A stretch of 14,197 nucleotides of DNA from Scatavimonas merdipullorum (GCA_018712865.1 DVGH01000016.1:1-14197); one strand, 5' to 3'; numbered from the stretch's first letter, positions 1-7,631 are shown. Numbers and translations are program-made. The notes: generated from the letters alone by a model not told the origin.

Positions 1-19
1 ATGCGGCGAGTCGCTGTAA
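1..19 (+). CDS. rplX: 50S ribosomal protein L24, last five codons (partial)
   Basis: Only the 3' end is in the window. Reading from base 2 gives Cys-Gly-Glu-Ser-Leu followed by TAA at 17-19. Many bacterial L24 proteins end in a CKKCG-type tail, and rplX normally lies directly upstream of rplE, so both position and residues fit. The stop overlaps the start of the rplE ribosome binding site (AAGGAGG, 18-24). The call rests on five residues plus gene order. Confidence 0.7.
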
Positions 20-31
20 GGAGGATAGAAT

Positions 32-571
32 ATGCCAAGACTTAAGGAATATTACAATCAGGAAGTCGCGCCGGCGCTTATGAAGAAATTTTCTTACAAA
101 AGCGTTATGCAGATCCCGAAGCTTGAAAAGATTGTTATTAACGTAGCAGCTGGAGAGGCCAGAGACAATGCAAAGGTAATAGAGGCAATTTTAAATGACC
201 TTGCCGCGATCACGGGCCAGAAGGCGATGGTCTGCAAGGCGAGAAAATCGGTTGCGAACTTTAAGCTGCGCGAAGGCATGAACATTGGAGCAAAGGTTAC
301 GCTGCGAGGCGTAAGAATGTATGAATTCTTAGACAGGCTTTTCAATGTGGCACTTCCCAGAGTTCGTGACTTCAGAGGAATCAACCCCAACTCTTTTGAC
401 GGCAGAGGCAACTATAACATGGGCGTCAAGGAGCAGCTTATTTTCCCTGAAATAGATTACGACAAAATTGACAAGGTACGTGGTATGGACATTTGTTTTG
501 TTACCACAGCAAACACCGACGAGGAAGCACGCGAGCTGTTGACGCTTATGGGTGCACCGTTTGCAAGGTAA
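32..571 (+). CDS. rplE: 50S ribosomal protein L5
   Basis: This is L5, which binds 5S rRNA in the central protuberance of the large subunit and contacts P-site tRNA and S13. The 179-residue product is full family length. It carries the typical N-terminus (MPRLKEYY), the KIVINVAAGEA segment and the C-terminal MDICFVTTANTDEEARELL region. AAGGAGG at 18-24 lies 7 nt before the ATG and fixes the start. It sits between rplX and rpsN as in the standard spc operon. The call is secure. Confidence 0.97.
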   Translation: MPRLKEYYNQEVAPALMKKFSYKSVMQIPKLEKIVINVAAGEARDNAKVIEAILNDLAAITGQKAMVCKARKSVANFKLREGMNIGAKVTLRGVRMYEFLDRLFNVALPRVRDFRGINPNSFDGRGNYNMGVKEQLIFPEIDYDKIDKVRGMDICFVTTANTDEEARELLTLMGAPFAR

Positions 572-583
572 GGAGGGAATATT

Positions 584-769
584 GTGGCAAAAACTTCAAT
601 GAAGGTTAAACAGAAAAGAACGCAAAAGTATTCTTCCAGAGAATACAGCAGATGCAAAATCTGCGGCAGGCCACACGCTTATCTTCGTAAGTTCGGAATT
701 TGCCGTATATGCTTCAGGGAGCTTGCCTACAAAGGCGAGATTCCCGGCGTAAAAAAAGCAAGCTGGTAA
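584..769 (+). CDS. rpsN: 30S ribosomal protein S14, zinc-binding (type Z)
   Basis: This is the short, 61-residue zinc form of S14, which sits in the head of the small subunit. It has two CxxC pairs (Cys24/Cys27 and Cys40/Cys43) that form the zinc ribbon, and the conserved C-terminus GEIPGVKKASW. The start is GTG at 584, preceded by AAGGAGG (570-576), and gives MAKTSMK after initiation. The zinc form is typical of Gram-positive spc operons. A zinc-free paralogue may exist elsewhere in such genomes, but none is in this window. Confidence 0.96.
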   Translation: MAKTSMKVKQKRTQKYSSREYSRCKICGRPHAYLRKFGICRICFRELAYKGEIPGVKKASW

Positions 770-787
770 GCAAAGGAGGTTGACGGT

Positions 788-1186
788 ATGCAGATTACTG
801 ATTCAATAGCAGATCTGCTTACGAGAATCCGCAATGCGAATTCTGCAAAGCACGATACTGTTGAAGTCCCCGCTTCCAACATGAAAAAGGCCATTTGCCA
901 GATCCTGGAGGACGAGGGTTATATTAAAAATTTTACAACAATTGAAGACGGCAAGCAGGGTATGATTAAGATTACACTGAAGTATGGCGAAGGAAAAACA
1001 CCTGTTATTTCCGGCCTGCGCAGGGTATCTAAGCCCGGTTTGCGTATTTACAGCAATGTTGAGGATATGCCAAAGGTCATGAAGGGCCTTGGGATTGCCG
1101 TTATTTCGACCTCTAAGGGCGTTATGACGGACCGTCAGGCACGCAAAGAAAACGTAGGCGGCGAAGTCCTTGCATTTATTTGGTAA
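788..1186 (+). CDS. rpsH: 30S ribosomal protein S8
   Basis: S8 binds the central domain of 16S rRNA (helix 21) and is needed early in small-subunit assembly. In E. coli it also represses the spc operon by binding the rplE region of the mRNA. The 132-residue product is full length. It begins MQITDSIADLLTRIRNA and ends with the conserved STSKGVMTDRQARKENVGGE segment that contacts rRNA. AAAGGAGG lies just upstream of the ATG. It follows rpsN by 18 nt within the operon. Whether S8 autoregulation operates here cannot be told from the sequence. Confidence 0.97.
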   Translation: MQITDSIADLLTRIRNANSAKHDTVEVPASNMKKAICQILEDEGYIKNFTTIEDGKQGMIKITLKYGEGKTPVISGLRRVSKPGLRIYSNVEDMPKVMKGLGIAVISTSKGVMTDRQARKENVGGEVLAFIW

Positions 1187-1198
1187 GGGGGTGCGAAG

Positions 1199-1747
1199 AT
1201 GTCTCGAATTGGAAGAAAACCCATAAATATTCCCGCCGGTGTCGATGTGAAGCTCGATAACGGCGTTATTACCGTCAAAGGCCCCAAGGGTACGCTTACC
1301 CAGAAAATTCACCCGAACATGACGGTAGAAATTGAGGGCGCAGTGATTGAGGTAAAGCGCCCAAACGACGACAAGCTTAACCGTTCGCTTCACGGCCTTA
1401 CACGTTCTTTGATTGCCAACATGGTAGAGGGCGTTACAAACGGTTATGCAAAAGAGCTGGAAGTCAACGGCGTTGGATACCGTGTGCAAAAGCAGGGCAA
1501 GCAATTGGTTATGAACCTTGGCTTTTCCCACCAGGTTGTAATGGAGGACACAGCCGACATTACCATTGAGGTACCCAACCCGAACAAAATCATTATCCGC
1601 GGTGCAGACAAGCAAAAGGTTGGTCAGTTTGCAGCCGAGGTAAGGGAAAAACGTCCGCCGGAGCCATATAAAGGCAAAGGCATTAAGTACGTTGACGAAC
1701 ACATCCGCCGTAAGGAAGGCAAGGCCGGTAAGGGCGGCAAGAAATAA
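1199..1747 (+). CDS. rplF: 50S ribosomal protein L6
   Basis: L6 lies near the factor-binding site of the large subunit, next to the sarcin-ricin loop. The 182-residue product has the two tandem L6 folds expected of the family. It starts MSRIGRKPINIPAGV and has the C-terminal signature VGQFAAEVREKRPPEPYKGK with GIKY. The tail is lysine- and glycine-rich (KAGKGGKK). AAGGGGGTG precedes the ATG, 12 nt after the rpsH stop. Nothing is odd in composition or length. Confidence 0.97.
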   Translation: MSRIGRKPINIPAGVDVKLDNGVITVKGPKGTLTQKIHPNMTVEIEGAVIEVKRPNDDKLNRSLHGLTRSLIANMVEGVTNGYAKELEVNGVGYRVQKQGKQLVMNLGFSHQVVMEDTADITIEVPNPNKIIIRGADKQKVGQFAAEVREKRPPEPYKGKGIKYVDEHIRRKEGKAGKGGKK

Positions 1748-1767
1748 GTGAAGGAGTTGAAGAACAA

Positions 1768-2127
1768 ATGGTGAATAAAGCCGACAAAAACGTAGCGCGT
1801 TTAAAACGTCACCGCAGAGTCCGCGGTAAAGTTAGCGGCACCGCACAGTGTCCTCGCCTGAATGTTTTCCGCTCCACCAATAATATCTACGCCCAGTTGA
1901 TCGATGATGTACAGGGAGTTACCCTGGCAGCGGCGTCAACGCTGGACAAAGAGATTGCTGGAAATGGCGGAAACAAGGAAGCAGCCAAAAAAGTAGGCGC
2001 TCTGATTGCAAAAAGAGCAGCAGACAAAGGAATTACCGAGGTCGTGTTCGACCGCGGCGGTTATATATACCACGGCCGTGTCAAGGAATTGGCCGAAGGC
2101 GCCCGTGAGGGCGGCCTCAAGTTCTAA
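1768..2127 (+). CDS. rplR: 50S ribosomal protein L18
   Basis: L18 binds 5S rRNA together with L5 and helps anchor it in the central protuberance. The 119-residue product is of normal length. It shows the basic N-terminus (RLKRHRRVRGKVSG), then PRLNVFRSTNNIYAQLIDD, and the C-terminal FDRGGYIYHGRVKELAEGAREGG signature in two parts. The ATG at 1768 follows AAGGAG. An in-frame GTG is the very next codon, so the protein could lose one residue at the start. Confidence 0.96.
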   Translation: MVNKADKNVARLKRHRRVRGKVSGTAQCPRLNVFRSTNNIYAQLIDDVQGVTLAAASTLDKEIAGNGGNKEAAKKVGALIAKRAADKGITEVVFDRGGYIYHGRVKELAEGAREGGLKF

Positions 2128-2146
2128 AAGAGGGGGAGGAATAACT

Positions 2147-2644
2147 TTGGCTATTATTGACGGTTCCACAATGGATCTGAAAGAGCGCGTGGTTGCAATT
2201 AACCGCGTATCTAAAACAGTAAAAGGCGGACGCATTTTTAAATTTGCCGCTTTGGTAGTAGTAGGCGACGGCCAGGGCACAGTGGGCTTTGGCATTGGAA
2301 AAGCCGGCGAAGTTCCGGATGCGATCCGAAAAGGCATTGAAGATGCCAAGAAAAACCTGATGCGGGTTTCTTTAAGAGGAACCACAATTCCGCATGAGAT
2401 CATTGGCGAGTTTGGCGCGGGAAGGGTTCTGCTCAAGCCTGCGGCACCCGGTACCGGCGTAATTGCCGGCGGCCCTGTTCGCGCAGTGGTTGAAGCTGTG
2501 GGAATCAAGGACATCAGGACAAAGGCTTTACGTTCCAATAATCCATGCAACGTAGTTCGTGCTACCCTTCAGGGCCTTGGCGCACTGCGTACGGCAGACG
2601 AGGTCGCGGCAATCCGCGGCAAGTCTGTTAAAGATATACTATAA
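2147..2644 (+). CDS. rpsE: 30S ribosomal protein S5
   Basis: S5 combines an N-terminal double-stranded-RNA-binding fold with a ribosomal S5 C-terminal domain. It sits near the mRNA entry tunnel and helps decoding accuracy. Visible motifs are LKERVVAINRVSKTVKGG, FAALVVVGDGQGTVGFG and KAGEVPDAIRKGI. The reading frame stays open upstream inside rplR, but a TTG at 2147 placed 7 nt after GGGGGAGG (2132-2139) gives a 165-residue product, the usual length. The first in-frame ATG (2171) would cut eight residues and lies far from the binding site, so TTG is preferred. Confidence 0.93.
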   Translation: MAIIDGSTMDLKERVVAINRVSKTVKGGRIFKFAALVVVGDGQGTVGFGIGKAGEVPDAIRKGIEDAKKNLMRVSLRGTTIPHEIIGEFGAGRVLLKPAAPGTGVIAGGPVRAVVEAVGIKDIRTKALRSNNPCNVVRATLQGLGALRTADEVAAIRGKSVKDIL

Positions 2645-2658
2645 CAGGGGGGAGCAAG

Positions 2659-2838
2659 ATGGCGCAGATCAGCATTAAGCTTAAGAAAAGTCTTATTGGG
2701 TCTAAAAAGGACCAAATTGCGACCGCCTATTCCCTTGGGTTGAAGAAGATCGGCGATGTTACGACACAGCCGGACAATCCACAGACAAAGGGTAAGGTAG
2801 CAAAAATATCCCACCTCGTCGAGGTAAGTCAAGCGTAA
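2659..2838 (+). CDS. rpmD: 50S ribosomal protein L30
   Basis: This 59-codon gene encodes L30, a small peripheral large-subunit protein. The translation begins MAQISIKLKKSLIG and continues SKKDQIATAYSLGLKKIGD, the usual L30 pattern, and ends in a short Ser-Gln-Ala tail. A GGGGGGAG stretch lies 6 nt before the ATG. It fills the rpsE-rplO interval exactly where rpmD is expected in the spc operon. Length is normal. Confidence 0.95.
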   Translation: MAQISIKLKKSLIGSKKDQIATAYSLGLKKIGDVTTQPDNPQTKGKVAKISHLVEVSQA

Positions 2839-2856
2839 GCAAGGAGGTGCGAAGAA

Positions 2857-3297
2857 ATGAAGTTGCACGAACTTTCACCGGCGGAAGGCTCTAAAAAAGA
2901 AGCCAAGCGGGTCGGAAGAGGTCATGGTTCAGGACAAGGAAAAACCGCAGGTAAAGGCCATAAGGGCCAGAAGGCCAGAGCGGGCAAGGGGGTTCGTCCC
3001 GGATTTGAAGGCGGACAGATGCCCCTGCAAAGGCGTGTTCCAAAGAGAGGTTTCAACAATATTTTTGCAAAGAATATTGTTGCAATCAATGTAGGAAGCC
3101 TGAATAAATTTGAAGACGGCGCAGTTGTAGACACGCAGGCGCTTGTCGACGCAGGGATTGTAAAAAACAGCTTTGACGGCATTAAGATCCTTGGGAATGG
3201 GTCGCTTAACAAAAAGCTGGAAGTAAAGGTTGCCGCTTTTTCCGCTTCTGCAAAGGAGAAAATTGAAAAAGCCGGCGGAAAGGCTGAGGTGGTATAA
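2857..3297 (+). CDS. rplO: 50S ribosomal protein L15
   Basis: L15 is a late-assembly large-subunit protein with a long glycine/lysine-rich N-terminal extension that threads into 23S rRNA. The 146-residue product shows MKLHELSPAEGSKK, the RVGRGHGSGQGKTAGKGHKG segment and GFEGGQMPLQRRVPKRGF, all typical. AAGGAGG precedes the ATG. Its stop codon abuts the TTG start of secY with no gap, so the two are probably translationally coupled. Confidence 0.97.
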   Translation: MKLHELSPAEGSKKEAKRVGRGHGSGQGKTAGKGHKGQKARAGKGVRPGFEGGQMPLQRRVPKRGFNNIFAKNIVAINVGSLNKFEDGAVVDTQALVDAGIVKNSFDGIKILGNGSLNKKLEVKVAAFSASAKEKIEKAGGKAEVV

Positions 3298-4602
3298 TTG
3301 TTTAAAACCATTCGAAATGCCTGGAGAATACCTGATCTTAGAAAAAAGATTTTATTTACGCTGCTGATTATCATTGTTTTCAGAATTGGTTCTGTAATCC
3401 CGGTTCCGTTTCTGGATATGGCAGCGCTGGCACAGCTGATGGATCCCAATAATTTAGGAGATACAATTTTTGGGTATTTGAACACTCTTTCGGGCGGGGC
3501 GTTTTCCAACGCAACGCTGTTTGCAATGAGCGTTACGCCTTATATTAACGCTTCTATTATCATACAGCTTCTGACAGTTGCCATTCCTCCTCTGGAAAGG
3601 CTTTCAAAAGAGGGCGAAGAAGGCCGTAAGAAGATTGCCATGATTACGCGTTATGCAACGGTTGGCCTTGGCTTGGTACAGGGTGGCGCGTATTATGCTT
3701 ATCTGTTCAATTCCAATGTTGTTCTTTTCCGGCAGGGATTTGAAGCGGTATTTGCAGCCGCCGTGATTATTCTGGCGTTTACAGCCGGTACGGCGCTGAT
3801 GATGTGGCTGGGCGAACAGATCAACCAGTATGGTATTGGAAATGGTATTTCTATTTTGCTGTTTGCCGGCATTGTTGCAAGAATGCCTGTTACAATTACG
3901 CAGCTTGTCCAGTATTGGGAACTTGGTACCAACGGCCAGACACAGTTCTTATTCCTGGTGCCGCTTTTTGTAATTCTCTTCCTGGCGGTTATCTGGGTCA
4001 TTGTGTTTATGAACGATGCCGAAAGACGCATTCCCGTACAATATGCAAAGCGTGTTGTCGGCAGAAAGATGTATGGCGGACAGTCCAGCCATCTGCCCAT
4101 CAAGGTAGGCCTGGGCGGCGTTTTGCCGATCATCTTTGCAAGCTCTATTCTTTCCATCCCCAGCACGATCGAGATGTTTATACCCAATCCGGGCGATTTC
4201 TGGCAGGGTTTCTTTGATTTGTTTGCATATGACGGATGGCTCTATTCGATTTTGTATTTTATCCTGATTATATGTTTTGCATATTTCTATACCACAATTC
4301 AGTATAATCCGGTAGAAATGTCCAATAATCTTCGTCAGAACAACGGTACGATCCCGGGGATCCGGCCCGGCAAGCCGACGACTGACTTTATTGCAAAGGT
4401 ATTGTCAAGAATTACGCTCATTGGCGCATTGTTCCTTGCTTTTATCGCATTGCTGCCCATTATATATACGGCGCTGACCGGTATGCAGGGGCTTTCCATG
4501 GGAGGCACGTCTGTCATTATTCTTGTCGGTGTTGCACTGGATACCGTAAAGCAGATGGAATCTCAGATGATGATGCGGCATTACAAGGGCTTCCTTGACT
4601 AA
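3298..4602 (+). CDS. secY: Protein translocase subunit SecY
   Basis: SecY is the channel subunit of the SecYEG translocon in the cytoplasmic membrane. The 434-residue product has about ten hydrophobic segments, a plug-type start of the first periplasmic loop (VIPVPFLD), the conserved SVTPYINASIIIQLL segment and the cytoplasmic loop with AERRIPVQYAKR. The start is a TTG that directly follows the rplO TAA. The only binding-site-like sequence is GAGGTGG (3286-3292), inside the end of rplO, which suggests coupling and a tuned-down initiation rate. Position after rplO and before adk is standard for Firmicutes. Confidence 0.96.
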   Translation: MFKTIRNAWRIPDLRKKILFTLLIIIVFRIGSVIPVPFLDMAALAQLMDPNNLGDTIFGYLNTLSGGAFSNATLFAMSVTPYINASIIIQLLTVAIPPLERLSKEGEEGRKKIAMITRYATVGLGLVQGGAYYAYLFNSNVVLFRQGFEAVFAAAVIILAFTAGTALMMWLGEQINQYGIGNGISILLFAGIVARMPVTITQLVQYWELGTNGQTQFLFLVPLFVILFLAVIWVIVFMNDAERRIPVQYAKRVVGRKMYGGQSSHLPIKVGLGGVLPIIFASSILSIPSTIEMFIPNPGDFWQGFFDLFAYDGWLYSILYFILIICFAYFYTTIQYNPVEMSNNLRQNNGTIPGIRPGKPTTDFIAKVLSRITLIGALFLAFIALLPIIYTALTGMQGLSMGGTSVIILVGVALDTVKQMESQMMMRHYKGFLD

Positions 4603-4625
4603 TAGCCTTAAAGGAGAAGAAGATT

Positions 4626-5258
4626 ATGAACATTATTCTTTTAGGCGCTCCGGGTGCAGGCAAGGGTACCCAGGCAGAGGTAATCTGCGAGCGTTTATCG
4701 ATCCCGACTATTTCAACGGGTAATATTATCCGTGAAGCGCTGAGAAGCGGCACAGAAATGGGTTTGAAGGCTAAGTCCTTTATGGACGCGGGCAAGCTTG
4801 TTCCGGATGAGGTCGTTATAGGCATTATCAAGGATCGACTTGCAAAGGATGACTGTAAAAACGGTTTTATCCTGGACGGCTTTCCAAGAACCATTCCCCA
4901 GGCCGAGGCTCTGGACAAAATGGGCGTTGTGATCGACAAGGTAATCGACATTGAGGTTGCCGACGAAAACATCGTCAGACGGATGTCTGGACGCCGTGTC
5001 TGCGAAAAGTGCGGCGCAAGCTATCATATGGAGTATAAGCTTCCTGAAAAAGACGGCGTGTGCGACAAATGCGCAGGCACCCTTGTTCAGCGCAAGGATG
5101 ACCACCCGGACACAGTCAAGGCACGCCTTGACGTGTACCATAAGGAAACAGAGCCCTTAAAGGAATATTATTCCAGACAGGGAAAGCTTGCAATTGTGGA
5201 AGGGCAAGAAGAGATCAGCGATACAACCCGGTTAATTCTTGCCGAAGTTGAGGCGTAA
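4626..5258 (+). CDS. adk: Adenylate kinase, zinc-finger LID type
   Basis: Adenylate kinase interconverts ATP plus AMP and two ADP in the cytoplasm. The 210-residue protein shows the P-loop GAPGAGKGT at residues 7-15 and the DGFPRT motif at 84-89. The long LID domain has two CxxC pairs (Cys126/129 and Cys146/149), the structural zinc site seen in many Gram-positive enzymes. AAAGGAG precedes the ATG. It lies in the secY-adk-map order common in Firmicutes, which ties energy charge and protein maturation genes to ribosome supply. Confidence 0.97.
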   Translation: MNIILLGAPGAGKGTQAEVICERLSIPTISTGNIIREALRSGTEMGLKAKSFMDAGKLVPDEVVIGIIKDRLAKDDCKNGFILDGFPRTIPQAEALDKMGVVIDKVIDIEVADENIVRRMSGRRVCEKCGASYHMEYKLPEKDGVCDKCAGTLVQRKDDHPDTVKARLDVYHKETEPLKEYYSRQGKLAIVEGQEEISDTTRLILAEVEA

Positions 5259-5261
5259 AAG

Positions 5262-6014
5262 ATGATTGTCATTAAAACAGCCCGCGAGCTTTCTAAAATG
5301 CGTGACGCGGGCAGAATTTCCGCAAGGGCCTTGCGTTTGGCGGGAGAGGCCGTCGCGCCCGGCGTATCTACGTTGGAGATCGACGGTATTGTCCGTAAAT
5401 ATATCGAGGAACAGGGCGCTGTGCCCTCGTTCCTCGGTTATGGCGGGTTTCCTGGCAGCGCATGCATTTCTGTAAACAATGTGGTTATCCATGGCATACC
5501 AAGTAAGAAGTGCGTCTTAAAAAGCGGCGACATTGTCAGTATAGATATTGGCGCTTATTTTGAGGGCTTTCACGGTGACAATGCCTGGACGTTCCCCTGC
5601 GGTGAAGTAAGCAGGGAAGCAAAAGCTTTGATGGATGCAACAAAAGAGAGCCTGTTTGAAGGAATTAAGAATGCCAAGGCAGGCAACCGGATCGGCGATA
5701 TAGCAAGCGCCGTTCAAAGGTATGTCGAAGCTCGCAGTTACTCGGTGGTACGTGATTTTGTCGGCCATGGAGTAGGTGCGAAGTTACACGAAGAACCAAG
5801 CGTACCAAATTTCGGCACACCCGGAAGAGGTGTGCGCCTTATGCCCGGTATGACGATCGCAATTGAGCCAATGGTCAACGCCGGTACGCACCGCGTAAAA
5901 GTACTGGACGACCAATGGACCACAGTGACGGTCGACGGCAGCCTTTCCGCACATTTTGAGCACTCAGTTGCTATAACGGCGGATGGGCCGGTTATTTTGA
6001 CATTGCCTGACTGA
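5262..6014 (+). CDS. map: Methionine aminopeptidase, type I
   Basis: The enzyme removes the N-terminal methionine from new proteins after deformylation. The 250-residue product has the pita-bread fold with all five expected metal ligands: Asp95, Asp106, His169 (in VGHGVG), Glu202 (in IEPM) and Glu233 (in FEHS). His77 corresponds to the conserved active-site histidine. There is no N-terminal SH3-binding or zinc extension. The ATG comes 3 nt after the adk stop, and the only ribosome-binding-like sequence (GAGG) lies inside the end of adk, so coupling is likely. Confidence 0.96.
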   Translation: MIVIKTARELSKMRDAGRISARALRLAGEAVAPGVSTLEIDGIVRKYIEEQGAVPSFLGYGGFPGSACISVNNVVIHGIPSKKCVLKSGDIVSIDIGAYFEGFHGDNAWTFPCGEVSREAKALMDATKESLFEGIKNAKAGNRIGDIASAVQRYVEARSYSVVRDFVGHGVGAKLHEEPSVPNFGTPGRGVRLMPGMTIAIEPMVNAGTHRVKVLDDQWTTVTVDGSLSAHFEHSVAITADGPVILTLPD

Positions 6015-6026
6015 CGAGGTGTATGT

Positions 6027-6329
6027 ATGGAACTGAAGATCGGAGTTGTGGCAAAGTCGAAAGCAGGGCGCGACAAACACAGGTTTTTTATTGTTACGGC
6101 GATAGACGGGCGTTATGCCTATCTTTGCGACGGGAAGATCCACCCGCTTAAACGGCCTAAAAAGAAGAACGTCAAGCATTTGTCGCTGACTGCGGACACG
6201 ATACCGGCTGGAACATTTCAGACAGACAAACAGATAAGAAAAGCGCTATTTCCGTACAATTACGGCAAACGGGCGCAGACTTCCTATGAGGAGGGAAATG
6301 TATGTCCAAACAAGATGTTATCGAAATAG
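6027..6329 (+). CDS. KOW-domain RNA-binding protein (L14e-like)
   Basis: This 100-residue protein starts MELKIGVVAKSKAGRDK, followed by FFIVTAIDGRYAYLCDGK and a basic HPLKRPKKKNVKH stretch. This matches the small KOW/SH3-like RNA-binding proteins, distantly similar to eukaryotic L14e, that many Clostridia carry between map and infA. The exact role is not established; a ribosome-associated role is inferred from context. GAGGTG lies 5 nt before the ATG, and an out-of-frame ATG lies 4 nt upstream. The last 28 nt overlap the start of infA in another frame. Confidence 0.85.
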   Translation: MELKIGVVAKSKAGRDKHRFFIVTAIDGRYAYLCDGKIHPLKRPKKKNVKHLSLTADTIPAGTFQTDKQIRKALFPYNYGKRAQTSYEEGNVCPNKMLSK

Positions 6330-6520
6330 AAGGTACAGTTAAGGAAGCCCTGCCCAATGCACAGTTTATGGTAGAGCTTCAAAACGGCCACACAATACTG
6401 GCACATATTTCCGGCAAGCTGCGGATGAACTTTATTAAGATCCTGCCGGGGGATAAGGTAACAGTGGAAATGTCCCCGTATGACCTTACAAGGGGACGTA
6501 TTACGTGGCGCAGCAAATAA
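6302..6520 (+). CDS. infA: Translation initiation factor IF-1
   Basis: IF-1 is a single OB-fold (S1-like) protein that occupies the 30S A site during initiation. The 72-residue product matches the family length. It shows MSKQDVIEIEGTVKEALPNA, the GHTILAHISGKLR segment, and the PYDLTRGRITWR C-terminus. The strong GAGGAGGG site at 6288-6295 fixes the ATG at 6302, even though the KOW gene reads through it to 6329. infA then rpmJ then rpsM is the normal order at the spc/alpha junction. Confidence 0.96.
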   Translation: MSKQDVIEIEGTVKEALPNAQFMVELQNGHTILAHISGKLRMNFIKILPGDKVTVEMSPYDLTRGRITWRSK

Positions 6521-6568
6521 GATTGCCTGAAACCAGACAGAGTTTTAGTGGAAAGGAATGATGATACA

Positions 6569-6682
6569 ATGAAAGTCAGACCTTCTGTCAAGAAAATTTG
6601 CGAAAAATGCAAAGTGATAAAGCGTAAAGGGAAAGTCATGGTGATTTGTGATAATCCCAAGCATAAGCAGCGCCAGGGCTGA
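6569..6682 (+). CDS. rpmJ: 50S ribosomal protein L36, zinc-binding
   Basis: This 37-residue protein, MKVRPSVKKICEKCKVIKR onward, is L36, the smallest large-subunit protein. It keeps the zinc ligands Cys11, Cys14, Cys27 and His32 and the basic QRQG end. An AAAGGA site lies about 10 nt before the ATG. L36 has its expected place between infA and rpsM. Length is normal for the zinc-containing form. Confidence 0.95.
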   Translation: MKVRPSVKKICEKCKVIKRKGKVMVICDNPKHKQRQG

Positions 6683-6819
6683 TTGGGCGTAAAATAGAAA
6701 ACCCAGTGGCTGGCGCAGTATGCCACATGCGCAGCGCGAAAATTGTGTTCCTTTTTATGGGAATTGCGCAGCTTTTACAGGAATTAAATTTATGTATTTA
6801 TAATGGAGGTGCAACAGAT
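6683..6819 (+). promoter_or_regulatory. Structured 137-nt gap before rpsM, possible regulatory leader
   Basis: This is the longest gap inside the operon. GTGGC (6706-6710) can pair with GCCAC (6722-6726). The loop of that hairpin holds GCGCA (6713-6717), which is complementary to TGCGC (6728-6732). GCGC plus AATT (6734-6737 and 6741-6744) can pair with AATT plus GCGC (6762-6769). The string TGCGCAGC occurs twice (6728-6735, 6765-6772). In E. coli, S4 represses the alpha operon by binding a pseudoknot around the rpsM start. An equivalent role here is only inferred. AT-rich -10-like boxes exist near 6790-6804 but would place transcription start at or past the ribosome binding site. Confidence 0.35.
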
Positions 6820-7188
6820 ATGGCTCGTATAGCAGGCGTTGACTTACCCAGAGATAAGAGGATTGAAATTGGATTGACCTATATCTTTGGTATAGGGCGT
6901 AAAACTGCAAGCGACATCATTGCTGCAACAGGGGTTAATCCCGACACTCGCGTCAGAGATTTAACAGAAGACGATGTTTCAAAGCTGAGGGAATACATTG
7001 ACCATAACTGCCGCGTAGAAGGCGACCTTCGCCGCGACATTGCTTTTGACATTAAAAGGCTTATTGAAATAGGATGCTATCGCGGTGTTCGTCATAGAAA
7101 AAGCCTGCCCGTAAGGGGACAGCGCTCCAAAACGAACGCCCGTACCCGTAAGGGTCCAAGAAAGACGATGGCGAATAAGAAGAAGTAA
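6820..7188 (+). CDS. rpsM: 30S ribosomal protein S13
   Basis: S13 lies in the 30S head and contacts L5 and the P-site tRNA. The 122-residue product starts MARIAGVDLPRDKRIEIG, carries YIFGIGRKTASDII and ends with the basic tail VRGQRSKTNARTRKGPRKT. The frame remains open upstream, but TGGAGGTG at 6804-6811 before the ATG at 6820 gives the family length and the standard N-terminus. It opens the alpha-operon part (rpsM-rpsK-rpsD-rpoA-rplQ). Confidence 0.97.
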   Translation: MARIAGVDLPRDKRIEIGLTYIFGIGRKTASDIIAATGVNPDTRVRDLTEDDVSKLREYIDHNCRVEGDLRRDIAFDIKRLIEIGCYRGVRHRKSLPVRGQRSKTNARTRKGPRKTMANKKK

Positions 7189-7205
7189 GTAAGGAGGGTT
7201 TATCT

Positions 7206-7607
7206 ATGGCAGCACCTAAGGGTAAGAAAACGACCGTGCGCCGGCGCCGTGAGCGTAAAAATATAGAGCGCGGGGCAGCACATATCCAGTCGACATTTAA
7301 CAATACGATTGTAACAATTACAGATACACAGGGCAACGCTGTTTCTTGGGCAAGCGCCGGAGAGTTGGGCTTTCGTGGGTCCAGAAAATCTACGCCGTTT
7401 GCTGCACAGTCAGCTGCTGAAACAGCTGCAAAAGCAGCTATGGAGCATGGCATGAAGTCCGTTGAGGTTTTCGTTAAGGGGCCGGGCGCCGGACGCGAAG
7501 CTGCGATCAGGGCGTTGCAGTCCGCCGGGCTTGAGGTCAGCATGATCAAAGATGTAACCCCGATCCCGCATAATGGATGCCGTCCTCCGAAGAGAAGACG
7601 CGTATAG
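7206..7607 (+). CDS. rpsK: 30S ribosomal protein S11
   Basis: S11 forms part of the 30S platform and lines the mRNA exit channel. The 133-residue product has a basic N-terminal extension, the HIQSTFNNTIVTITD segment and the hallmark C-terminus IPHNGCRPPKRRRV. The Asn-Gly pair in that end is the site known to form isoaspartate in E. coli S11. AAGGAGG lies upstream of the ATG, 17 nt after the rpsM stop. The call is secure. Confidence 0.97.
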   Translation: MAAPKGKKTTVRRRRERKNIERGAAHIQSTFNNTIVTITDTQGNAVSWASAGELGFRGSRKSTPFAAQSAAETAAKAAMEHGMKSVEVFVKGPGAGREAAIRALQSAGLEVSMIKDVTPIPHNGCRPPKRRRV

Positions 7608-7631
7608 TTTTGAAAAAGGAGGAAAAAATCA

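Noticed and set aside
803..1702. 299-codon minus-strand open frame opposite rpsH and rplF
   Set aside because: It is a shadow of two certain ribosomal protein genes, with a cysteine/histidine/asparagine-heavy composition and no start signals.
6774..6804. Possible promoter TTTACA ... TATAAT before rpsM
   Set aside because: The spacing is 19 nt, and the predicted transcript would begin at about 6811 or later, at or past the rpsM ribosome binding site. It is probably just AT-rich leader sequence.
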